Of a stretch of 37,116 bases of DNA, positions 26,046 through 34,005 are shown in pieces. The DNA lies in assembly GCA_030603385.1 (NCBI GenBank), contig JAUVXW010000039.1, positions 1-37,116 on the forward strand, in the 5' to 3' direction. The notes under the pieces are model-generated. The model was not told the DNA's origin. It worked only from the letters and a program-made list of their open reading frames with translations, and searched no databases. The position numbers and the translations under genes are program-made. Positions within the stretch are counted from its first letter, which is position 1. Every line of letters begins with the position of its first letter. The DNA is from Promethearchaeota archaeon. Lineage in GTDB: Archaea; Asgardarchaeota; Lokiarchaeia; Sigyniarchaeales; SOKP01.

Positions 26046-26196
26046 TCGTTTAACTATGACTTCATCCTGCCTTTATTTATAATTAACTTGGTTCGTATTT
26101 TCGAAGATTATAAAAATAAACCAAAATAAATTATATTTCTTAAAACAAAGAAATAAAACTAGGATTTTAATGCCTAAATAACATCCTCTTTTGGTA

Positions 26197-26319
26197 TCAA
26201 TTTTTTTTATATTCTTTAAAAATTACTTGATAGCTTTGAAGTTTCTTTTTCTCTTCTTTTGATAATTTTCTCGCACCAGGTCTAACATTATAAGAAAAAG
26301 TAAATTTGATTTTTTTCAT
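26197..26319 (-). CDS. small basic protein downstream of the DUF5678-like gene
   Basis: A 40-residue frame (MKKIKFTFSYNVRPGARKLS, then KEEKKKLQSYQVIFKEYKKN) starting six bases after the DUF5678-like stop in the same direction. The tight spacing suggests co-transcription. No family is recognised. Confidence 0.4.
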   Translation of the reverse strand: MKKIKFTFSYNVRPGARKLSKEEKKKLQSYQVIFKEYKKN

Positions 26320-26325
26320 TCTAAC

Positions 26326-26484
26326 TCAGTAGAAACAGTAGCTAGTAGATGGAATTTTTGAAATTGTTATATCTCGGTCTTCATATTTTTTTGCCAGTTC
26401 AAGAATGACTTTTATATCAATATTTCTTTCAATTATTTCATCATCTTTTAAAATAACCCATTCACCAGTCAATTCTTCCATCAT
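26326..26484 (-). CDS. DUF5678-like small protein
   Basis: A small protein with the DUF5678 pattern: GEWVILKDDEIIERNIDIKVILELAKKYEDRDITISKIP. The open frame begins at 26520, but the first twelve residues are basic and unlike the family; the paired Met codons near 26484 (MMEELTGEW) fit better. Members are about 50-70 residues and often lie beside aspartyl-protease-like or TA genes. The function of the family is not known to me. Confidence 0.5.
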   Translation of the reverse strand: MMEELTGEWVILKDDEIIERNIDIKVILELAKKYEDRDITISKIPSTSYCFY

Positions 26485-26520
26485 TTTCCCTCGATTCTTA
26501 CATTTTTTATTTGTAACCAT

Positions 26521-26961
26521 TTCTAAAAGATTTTTGTTTGCCTTACACTTTAAAAAAATGCTTCTAGTATATTATTTCTACTAATATATTTAAAATCTTT
26601 TAATGTAACACGAGTGCAGAATAATAGAAATAGATTTAATATTAATATTTTTCTGAAATTAATCATAACTATTTTGGATAAAGATGTTTTATTATAAAAT
26701 CCTGTTTTCAATTTATTTTTCATCTTAATAAGAAGATTCATAAATAACACTTTTAAAATAGTTTTGAATATTATAGCTTAAAGAACTTTCCATATTGTCA
26801 AATCTACATCCTTCTTGTGCATATTAGAGTTCATTTTTTCTTTAATATATATAGAGATTTAAAAACAAAATAATATATTTAAGATTTTTTCCTTTTTTTG
26901 AAATAAATTTTTCTTGTAAGTTGTAATTTGATTAATTAATACCTCATTTAATTTTAGTGCC
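26521..26961. other. gene-free AT-rich stretch
   Basis: One hydrophobic open frame is possible on the minus strand but its composition is not protein-like. No repeat, RNA or promoter is identified with confidence. Confidence 0.4.
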
Positions 26962-27840
26962 ATGAATCCAAAAAAGATTTGTATCTATTATTTTTCTGGA
27001 ACTGGTAATACTGAACTTGTCTCTAAACTTTTTTGTAAAGAGTTTAGAAAGCAGGGTGCTAAAGCTGACATTATTGCAGTTGAAGAAATTCTAAAGGGTA
27101 AAATTTCAATAAACGTGAAAGATTATGACCTTCTAGGCTTTGGACACCCCGTACACGCATTCAGCGCACCTAGAATCTTTTTTGAGTTTATAAAAAGCCT
27201 TCCACCTGCTGGAGTTATTCCTTCATTTTATTTCAGAACAGCGGGAGACCCTCTTTGTAATGGTGGAGCTACTTCCCTGGTAAGGAAGATTTTGCAGTAT
27301 AAGGGGTATAAAGTGTTTCATGAGAGTCTTCTGGTTATGCCCGCAAATGTGTTAATTCAATATGATGATGAGTTAGTAAAGCAATTGTTTATCACAGCAA
27401 AAAGAAAAATCTTTAAAATAGTTAAGGAAGTGTTACAGAATGAAGTTAACCTACAAAAGAACAGTCTGATATTGAGAATCATCTCATATCTATTTAGTAA
27501 AGCAGAAACTATTGGAGGGAAATATTTCGGGGAATATCTATATGTCACCGATAGTTGCAACCAATGTAATCTCTGTATTAATAAATGGCCGACAGGTAAT
27601 ATTTATAAAGACAATGAAAGTGGAAAAATTAAATTTGGAAAAAAATGCACCTTTTGCTTGAAGTGTGTTTATCTTTGTCCAAATAATTCTATTAAGAGCA
27701 AATACATGAACTTCTTTATTCTAAAGGATGGATATAATATCCAAAAAGCCATCGAGAATCCCATGTTGAAAGGTATATATGTAACGGAAGCCACAAAAGG
27801 TTACTTTAAGCATTTTTATAAATATTTAAGCGATGTTTAA
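26962..27840 (+). CDS. EFR1-like flavodoxin-ferredoxin fusion
   Basis: A 292-residue protein. An N-terminal flavodoxin domain has YYFSGTGNTELVSKLF as the FMN phosphate loop and LLGFGHPVHAFSAPRIFFEFI. The C-terminal ferredoxin region holds two clusters. The second is normal (CTFCLKCVYLCPNNSI). The first reads CNQCNLCINKWP, where the usual fourth cysteine before Pro is Trp. That cluster may be a [3Fe-4S] type or absent. Such EFRO-type proteins shuttle low-potential electrons in anaerobes. It is a lone gene with an ATG start. Confidence 0.85.
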   Translation: MNPKKICIYYFSGTGNTELVSKLFCKEFRKQGAKADIIAVEEILKGKISINVKDYDLLGFGHPVHAFSAPRIFFEFIKSLPPAGVIPSFYFRTAGDPLCNGGATSLVRKILQYKGYKVFHESLLVMPANVLIQYDDELVKQLFITAKRKIFKIVKEVLQNEVNLQKNSLILRIISYLFSKAETIGGKYFGEYLYVTDSCNQCNLCINKWPTGNIYKDNESGKIKFGKKCTFCLKCVYLCPNNSIKSKYMNFFILKDGYNIQKAIENPMLKGIYVTEATKGYFKHFYKYLSDV

Positions 27841-28088
27841 CACGTTTATTAGAAACCAGCAATTTAGATTTTATTAAGATCTATGTGAAAAATTCTTGGA
27901 TAAACTCACCAATTCCTTTTATTTAAATTTTATCTAAAAAAAAGGTTTTTAAATTGCTCCATTGATAAATATCAGATCTCTATTTAGAAAAACTTAATTA
28001 TATTATAAACAGATAAATATTTAGAAGATTAAAATCATTAGAATTAAATGAAATTCATAAAAACCTAATATAAAAAGTTTGTTGAAAA

Positions 28089-29045
28089 ATGGAAAAATGC
28101 GATTCCGCAAAAGTTATAAGTATTATCAATTGGAAAGGTGGTGTAGGTAAAACTACATGTGCTGTAAATATTGCTGCTGAGTGGGCGGATAGGGGCTCTA
28201 ATGTCTTACTCATGGATGTTGATGCTCAAGCCTCAGCTTCAGCATACATATATACAGAAGAAATGTATAAGGGAGAATATTATAACCCAATATTAGAAGC
28301 ATTGAAATCAAGAAGAGATGAAGATGTTGCAAAAAACATTGCAATAAAGAAATCTATTTTCGGTATTTTTTGGGATGCAATAAAAGATGATATGCAATTT
28401 TCAATTGAAAATGGAATAAAAAAGAGTTTAGGAGGCCTGAGAAAATTGGATTTAATCCCCTCAACATTTTATCTAAATGAACTCGAGCAAGATATCACTA
28501 CAGCATCAAGTTCCCAGGGTTTATCTCCATTTAACATATTGAGGTTAGGATTAAATAAACATAAAATTTTAGAAGATTATAACTATATTTTAATTGATTG
28601 TCCACCGAATCTAAATTTAGTTACTTTGAATGCTCTCTTTGCTTCAGACTATTATATTATTCCTACAATTCCAGATCAATTATCTACACTAGGTTTGCCA
28701 TTATTAATAAGAAGACTACAAACTGTTAAAAAAAGACGGATTGAACTGGATGGCAAAGACCCTAAACTTTTAGGTATAATATTAACAAAGATTTCTCATC
28801 AATTGAGGGGAATTCAAACTTCTTGGATCGAAGTTCAATTACCATGGATGTTGGAAAGATTTATTGAAGATAAATTAGTTTGGGAAAAGGCTAAAATATT
28901 CGAGAATACAATCAAGGAAACTGTTGATATCCAAAAAGCTATGGAGGAATCAAAACCACTTTGTACCTCAAAACAAAAAACTAAAGAAATTAGGACAAGA
29001 TATCAAAGTCTAGCAAAAGAAATTATTCAAACTATATTTACTTAA
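28089..29045 (+). CDS. ParA/Soj-family ATPase
   Basis: A 318-residue P-loop ATPase with the deviant Walker A KGGVGKTT (Lys16 and Lys21), Walker A' LLMDVDAQASAS, and Walker B YILIDCPPNLNLVTLNALFASDYYIIPT. These are the marks of ParA/Soj partition ATPases, which position plasmids, chromosomes or protein cargo. No ParB or centromere-like repeat is seen nearby. It heads a three-gene operon with an uncharacterised protein and a nuclease-like protein. It could be a plasmid-type partition remnant or part of a DNA-targeting module. Confidence 0.9.
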   Translation: MEKCDSAKVISIINWKGGVGKTTCAVNIAAEWADRGSNVLLMDVDAQASASAYIYTEEMYKGEYYNPILEALKSRRDEDVAKNIAIKKSIFGIFWDAIKDDMQFSIENGIKKSLGGLRKLDLIPSTFYLNELEQDITTASSSQGLSPFNILRLGLNKHKILEDYNYILIDCPPNLNLVTLNALFASDYYIIPTIPDQLSTLGLPLLIRRLQTVKKRRIELDGKDPKLLGIILTKISHQLRGIQTSWIEVQLPWMLERFIEDKLVWEKAKIFENTIKETVDIQKAMEESKPLCTSKQKTKEIRTRYQSLAKEIIQTIFT

Positions 29046-29070
29046 GAAACAAGTTAGGTGGTTTTTAAAT

Positions 29071-29676
29071 TTGATAAGTGATAAAGAGTTAATTAACAAA
29101 GTAGAAGAAATATTAGAATTCTTAAAAGTAAATACAGTTTCCATAGATTTTAAAAAAATTAAGAATGAGATTTCTAAACTGGATTCAAAGCTAAAGACTT
29201 CATTATTTCCAAACGAAAAATTTAAAGAAATTTTCTCAGACAAAGCTCTTTTTCCAAATTTAACTGAAATAAAATCATTTATGTCAAAAAACTTTAAGAT
29301 TGAGATTAAAGAACGTTCTACAGCAGGAATATTGTCGATAATTACTTACTATCTTACTATTGATCCTACATTATTACTTAAAATTCAAAATAAAGCTATT
29401 ACTTTAAAAGTAAAACCACCAATTGCTCCAATAAAAAGAACCCCTTCAAAAAGGAAAAAAAAAGTAATAACTGATAAAAGTTGGAGGGATTGGACTAAAT
29501 ATAATCCGGTTGATTTAAGAGAACATTTAAATGATCTCACAGTTGCTCAGATTAAATCCCTTTCTGGAAAATTATTAATTTCAAGTGAGAAAAATGTAAG
29601 AAGAGCAATATTGGTTGAAAATATTATTAGAAAGATAAAAAGATTAGAAACTCATTATGGAATGGGACCTGGATGA
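29071..29676 (+). CDS. uncharacterised basic protein in the ParA operon
   Basis: A 201-residue protein. The N-terminal 110 residues are helical and charged. A lysine-rich linker (about 122-132, PSKRKKK) follows. The C-terminus contains DLREHLNDLTVAQIKSLSGKL and VRRAILVENIIRKI, which resembles a short SAP- or Rho-N-like helix-extension-helix DNA-binding unit. The start is probably TTG 29071. It ends in ATGA overlapping the nuclease-like gene. I infer a DNA-binding adaptor between ParA and the nuclease; the family is not recognised. Confidence 0.5.
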   Translation: MISDKELINKVEEILEFLKVNTVSIDFKKIKNEISKLDSKLKTSLFPNEKFKEIFSDKALFPNLTEIKSFMSKNFKIEIKERSTAGILSIITYYLTIDPTLLLKIQNKAITLKVKPPIAPIKRTPSKRKKKVITDKSWRDWTKYNPVDLREHLNDLTVAQIKSLSGKLLISSEKNVRRAILVENIIRKIKRLETHYGMGPG

Positions 29677-30161
29677 CTCGTAGAAAGAAAGTAATGTATG
29701 AAGAAGATCTTCATGAAATTTTTTATAGATGTCCTTATTTAATTATAAATAATCCTGATTCTATAATAAAAACTATACATGAATATCAACTAGATTCTAA
29801 TTCTATACCAGATATTTACATTGAAACTGTTACTGAAAGATATTTTTGTGAAGTAAAAATAACTAAACTTAAGGAGAAAGATCTTTACCAAGCAATACGC
29901 TATTTAACCACCATTCAGAACCTTAAAGGAAAAGAAAATGAAAAGAATTTTTTTGTTATTTTAATCGGAATGAATATTTCTAATCAACTAAAAGAAAAAG
30001 CAAAAAAGAAAAACATTAAAATAATGATTATTGGTAAAGAAATTCCAGATTCTATTAAAATATGTAAAAATTGCCGAAAAGCATATGATTATAAGAATAC
30101 AAATTGTCTCTTCTGTGAGTCAAAGGAATTATTAGAGATTATAAATTTAAAATATCCGTAG
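29673..30161 (+). CDS. PD-(D/E)XK nuclease-like protein with zinc ribbon
   Basis: A 162-residue protein. Asp47 in SIPDIYIE and Glu60-Val-Lys62 in YFCEVKI form the D...(E)XK site of restriction-endonuclease-like folds, with Glu11 and Gln73 (LYQAIRYL) in the expected flanking helices. A C-terminal zinc ribbon has CKNC (131-134) and CLFC (145-148). This resembles NucS/RecB-like small nucleases. It overlaps the preceding gene by four bases (ATGA), so it is likely co-translated with it. Substrate unknown. Confidence 0.75.
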   Translation: MTRRKKVMYEEDLHEIFYRCPYLIINNPDSIIKTIHEYQLDSNSIPDIYIETVTERYFCEVKITKLKEKDLYQAIRYLTTIQNLKGKENEKNFFVILIGMNISNQLKEKAKKKNIKIMIIGKEIPDSIKICKNCRKAYDYKNTNCLFCESKELLEIINLKYP

Positions 30162-30252
30162 AAATGAAAATTAAATGATTAATACTTATTTTAGGTCATT
30201 TTTTAATATTACTTAGGCTTAATAAATTCTAAATTATCCAAAGTTTTTAATT

Positions 30253-31271
30253 ATGACAATCATCCCACAGAGACTGTTTTTAGAAATCACAACCGAATGT
30301 AATTTAAGATGTAAATTATGTAAATCGTGGGAGCAGAAAGATCCATCAAATAAATTAAATTTAGCAAATAAACTAATTTTTTTAAAGGAGTTTATAAAGT
30401 GGTTAGATAAATCTAACGAATCCTATAAAAATTTGCTCAATGTTATTTTAACTGGGGGGAGCCTTTTCTTTATCCTGACCAGATTTTTGAAATTGCTAAA
30501 ATTTGTGACGATAATGTTATAAAATGCTATGTGATTTCAAATGGATCATTAATAGCTCATAAATTTGATGAGATCCTAAATTCTGGGTTAAGTGCATTAA
30601 CACTCTCAATAGATTCTCATCTTGCTAAGACTCATGATTATTTAAGAGGAGAACCGGGATTATTTAATAATTTATTAACAGTTATAAGAGAATTAAAATC
30701 TAAAAAGGATGAAAATAGTTATCCAATAAAGATTTGTGTTCAAAGTATTCTAGGCGACTGGAATTTAAACTCATTGCCTACTCAAATTAAATTTTTTAAA
30801 GATTTGGGCTTAGATGGAATAATGTTTCAGCCGATACAATATCCTTTTGGATTCTTAATTCCAGAAGATTGGCACAAAAAATATGATAAATTTCCACATT
30901 CAGAGGAGGAAATTCAAAATGCAATCAATTACCTTTTAAAATTAAAACACCGAGATGGCTTTATTATGAACTCAAAAGAAGAAATCGAGTTATGGCGGTA
31001 TTACTTCAAAGATCCAGAGTATATATCAGACACATTTAACCCTTGCAGAGCGTTTGAACAAAATTTAATTGTAGATGTTTGTGGGAATGTGAAATTCTGT
31101 TTTAGTAGAGAAATAGAGCCCAAAAACAAGATTGGAAATATCACAACTACCTCGATCGATGATATTTGGAATGGGAAAACTGCTTTACAAGAAAAAGCAG
31201 AAATGAGATCATGTATTCGTGCATGTGGTATCATGGCATGCCATATTGATATAAATTTAAGAGAAAAATAA
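30253..31271 (+). pseudogene. radical SAM/SPASM protein, split by a frameshift
   Basis: The first frame (30253-30522) starts IIPQRLFLEITTECNLRCKLC with the CX3CX2C cluster (Cys16, Cys20, Cys23) and reaches NVILTGG. There the phase changes. The second phase, from 30460 onward, reads EPFLYPDQIFEIAKICDDN then continues into SNGSLIAHKFDEIL and the SPASM-like C-terminus (CRAFEQNLIVDVCGNVKFCFSREIE, CIRACGIMACH) to 31271. The junction is a run of six G at 30454-30459; a seventh G restores one protein of about 339 residues. Either a sequencing error or a real mutation. A peptide- or cofactor-modifying enzyme is likely, and its neighbour is a glycosyltransferase. Confidence 0.85.
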
Positions 31272-31281
31272 GTGATATCAT

Positions 31282-32001
31282 ATGAAAAATGAGAAAATTC
31301 CTGTATCGGTAATTGTTCCGACTTATAATAGGATTTTACAATTATTTCGATTATTGAAAAGTCTAGATAAGCTAAATCCAATGCCCGATGAAATAATAAT
31401 AGTTGATGATAATTCGACTGATGGTACAGGCAAATTGCTTTACAAATGGAAAAGAATCAAGAGAGACTATCATAAGGAGATAATTCTAAAGACCAAAAAT
31501 AAAGGACCTGCTGATTCAAGAAATTTAGGGATTTATCAATCAAGAAATGACTTGATAGCTTTTACTGATGATGATGTTGTTGTTCATACCAAATGGATTA
31601 AAGGAATTACTTCAAAGCTTTTAAATCCTGATAAGAAGGTAGTGGGCGTCGGTGGTGTCGTTAAATCGATTAATAACGATATACTCAGTAAATATTATGT
31701 AGAACATAAGATTCTTGAAGCACCAAGACAATTAAATTATTTACCAACTGTAAATTGCTGTTTTAAAAAAAATACTTTAATTAAAAGTGGAGGTTTTGAT
31801 ATTTCATTCTCTTTTGCTGGGGGTGAAGATACAGATTTATGTCTTAGGTTAAAGAATAAAGGATATCATTTTGTGAAGGAGAACAAAGCAATTATTTATC
31901 ATGATTTTTCTTCTAATTTTCTTAATTTTTGTAGAATGTGGATAAGATATGGCAAAGGAACTCAAATGGCAATAATAAATTCAAGGAGAATTTTCGCATG
32001 A
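31282..32001 (+). CDS. family 2 glycosyltransferase
   Basis: A 239-residue GT-A enzyme: VSVIVPTYNR (8-17), IIIVDDNSTDGTG (38-50), NKGPADSRNLGIYQSRNDLIAFTDDDVVV with the metal-binding DDD at 96-98, and GGEDTDLCLRLKNKGY as the acceptor-loop ED motif. The start follows the radical SAM gene by 10 bp, so they form one operon. The C-terminal helix ends FCRMWIRYGKGTQMAIINSRRIFA and overlaps the next small frame in ATGA, suggesting either coupling or an indel. The product sugar is unknown. Confidence 0.88.
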   Translation: MKNEKIPVSVIVPTYNRILQLFRLLKSLDKLNPMPDEIIIVDDNSTDGTGKLLYKWKRIKRDYHKEIILKTKNKGPADSRNLGIYQSRNDLIAFTDDDVVVHTKWIKGITSKLLNPDKKVVGVGGVVKSINNDILSKYYVEHKILEAPRQLNYLPTVNCCFKKNTLIKSGGFDISFSFAGGEDTDLCLRLKNKGYHFVKENKAIIYHDFSSNFLNFCRMWIRYGKGTQMAIINSRRIFA

Positions 32002-32252
32002 CAAAGTCTTACTTAGTATTAGAAACAAAAAAAGGTGAAATCTGTAATTCTTGGGAACAATGTATTATAGCTCCTAAGTTTACACTGAAGAATTTTACTG
32101 GAGAATTACACTACTACTTAAGAGTCTACTTAAGTAAGAAGAAATCCTTCACAAAAATAATGATGTTCCTTTTTTTGAATGCTGTTCAAAGAATTTTTTA
32201 TACAGTCGGTACTAATATTATAAACATTAGATATAAGACGTTTAAAAGATAA
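31998..32252 (+). CDS. small protein or C-terminal tail of the glycosyltransferase
   Basis: An 84-residue basic frame (MTKSYLVLETKKGEICNSWE at its start) coupled by ATGA to the glycosyltransferase. It has a moderately hydrophobic segment (SFTKIMMFLFLNAVQRIFYTVGTNI) that resembles the C-terminal membrane-contact tail of many family 2 glycosyltransferases. It may therefore be the displaced tail of the preceding gene rather than a separate protein. It ends two bases before the convergent HerA gene. Confidence 0.5.
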   Translation: MTKSYLVLETKKGEICNSWEQCIIAPKFTLKNFTGELHYYLRVYLSKKKSFTKIMMFLFLNAVQRIFYTVGTNIINIRYKTFKR

Positions 32253-32254
32253 TA

Positions 32255-33994
32255 TTAGCTTTCTTCTTGATTCTTCATAAAATTTACTTTCAGAAATTCA
32301 TCAGGATAGTTAAGTGCATTGAAAAATAGTGGCGACCCCGAAAATGATAACGGAGAGATTGGGCCAATGGTCATAAAAGGATATTTTCTTTGTCCTAAAC
32401 CACTCTGAGGATCATTAAAATTTTGATATAACCTTATAGCTTCTCTGTTACCTCCTATAATTTCCTGGAGGGCGCGTAATTCAGTACCCCACCCAAGACC
32501 AAACCCAAAAGTAAAGACCCTTATTTGATTGATAATCTCACGGTGAAGGCTTGAAATTGTTTGACTAATAAACGTCCATCCAAGACCATATTTTCGAGTA
32601 GTCCTAACTGCATCAATAAATGTAGCTCTAATTCTATTTATATTCTCATTTTCTATTCTTTCCCTTGGTGCTAACCTATGCGCTTCGTCAACTACAACTA
32701 AAGAGTTTATATTGCCTCCTTGCCTAAATTTATTTTCTGCTTGTATTGTAATTTTACTTAGAAATTGATGAATCGCGATTAATTGAATTTCATCGTTCCA
32801 TAAGACATCCTGAGGTTTTTCCCTCGATGATAAATCAATTATAACTAAGGGATTTCCTTTTGATTCTTTTTCAAATAGAGTTGATAATCTCACACTATCT
32901 TTAGCCCTTTTAAAGCTAAACAAATTCGTAATACCCAACCATAAACCATACATACTTTCTTCATTGAGTGAAAGCCACACACTCTTTACTCTTTCTCTTG
33001 GTTCTTTTGTGAATATTATTCTCCCTAAAAACTGCTCATCGGGGATTAGATTCCATATTAATTTAAATGCATCTCTTCTATAATATTCCCAAGGTTTAAA
33101 TCCATCAAATATTTTGGTTTTAATATTAAGAACTCTAATAATTTCATCTACAAAACGAGGCCAATGTTCTTCATAATAGATTTTTAATCTATTAAAGAAA
33201 CCTGAAGCAATCAAAAGATCTTTGAATAAACCATCGGAATAATCAAGCACTAAATTTTGTATTGTATAGATTTTGATTTTTCTACCTATTTCTTTCTCAA
33301 TAATTTGTTTTAATTTTTCATTAGAAGAAAACTCAATAGAGAATTCGCCTTGAGGATCCAAAATAAAAATCGACATATTTTTATGTTTCGCATAACCACT
33401 CACAATCATTTTAGCTAGAACAGATTTACCAGAACCTGTTTTACCAAAAATACCAATATGATAAGCTTCGCCAATACCTTTCTTTCCAATGCCAAAATGT
33501 TTAAACCACATTGGAAGTTTTATGTTTGAACCATAAGCTTTTCCTAAGTAAAATAACTCTTCTTGGTAATCTTCTAATAAACTTTCCATTATTTCTTCAT
33601 CAAATAATTTAATGGAAGTTCCTGTTGCTGGTACTGTACCTAGTATACTAGGAACAAGATGTTGATCATTGTTAGCAAAAACAGAACTCACCATCATTTT
33701 AGCAATATGAAGATCTTGCCTTTCTGTGATTGGGTCAACTCTACCTTTTTGTCTAATTATACTTCTCATAGTTGGGTCCTGAGCCCAAATATTTCGCATC
33801 TCAATTTCAGATATTTGCCCTAGAGCATAATGTGCCATTCCGTCTTGCATAAATTTAAAAACACTTAACTTACCAACTAATTTTTTATTAACAGCAGTTC
33901 CGATTATATCAATCGTTAATTCTCCTGTTGAAGAGGGAGACCCAATTACTCCTATTCTTTCAGCCTTGTCTAACTTCTCATTAACATTGCTAAT
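32255..33994 (-). CDS. herA: HerA hexameric DNA translocase
   Basis: A FtsK/HerA-type ATPase of about 579 residues. Coding similarity extends 48 codons upstream of the first ATG (33850): the frame reads AERIGVIGSPSSTGELTIDI then GKLSVFKFMQDGMAHYALGQI, a normal HAS-barrel domain. That frame is open only back to a TGA at 34001-34003 and contains no ATG, GTG or TTG, so a start at ATT 33994, preceded by GAGGTGA, is proposed. Walker A is GIFGKTGSGKS and Walker B SLVVVDEAHRLAP. HerA and NurA together resect DNA ends in archaea. The gene follows nurA by 11 bp in one operon. Confidence 0.9.
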   Translation of the reverse strand: MSNVNEKLDKAERIGVIGSPSSTGELTIDIIGTAVNKKLVGKLSVFKFMQDGMAHYALGQISEIEMRNIWAQDPTMRSIIRQKGRVDPITERQDLHIAKMMVSSVFANNDQHLVPSILGTVPATGTSIKLFDEEIMESLLEDYQEELFYLGKAYGSNIKLPMWFKHFGIGKKGIGEAYHIGIFGKTGSGKSVLAKMIVSGYAKHKNMSIFILDPQGEFSIEFSSNEKLKQIIEKEIGRKIKIYTIQNLVLDYSDGLFKDLLIASGFFNRLKIYYEEHWPRFVDEIIRVLNIKTKIFDGFKPWEYYRRDAFKLIWNLIPDEQFLGRIIFTKEPRERVKSVWLSLNEESMYGLWLGITNLFSFKRAKDSVRLSTLFEKESKGNPLVIIDLSSREKPQDVLWNDEIQLIAIHQFLSKITIQAENKFRQGGNINSLVVVDEAHRLAPRERIENENINRIRATFIDAVRTTRKYGLGWTFISQTISSLHREIINQIRVFTFGFGLGWGTELRALQEIIGGNREAIRLYQNFNDPQSGLGQRKYPFMTIGPISPLSFSGSPLFFNALNYPDEFLKVNFMKNQEES

Positions 33995-34005
33995 TTTTAA
34001 TCACC

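Noticed and set aside
26550..26750. Minus-strand hydrophobic open frame
   Set aside because: AT-rich low-complexity translation with no ribosome site; not supported as a gene.
28089..29045. Plasmid partition locus with centromere repeats
   Set aside because: No ParB-like gene and no iterated short repeats were seen upstream of the ParA-like gene, so a standard parABS locus cannot be claimed.
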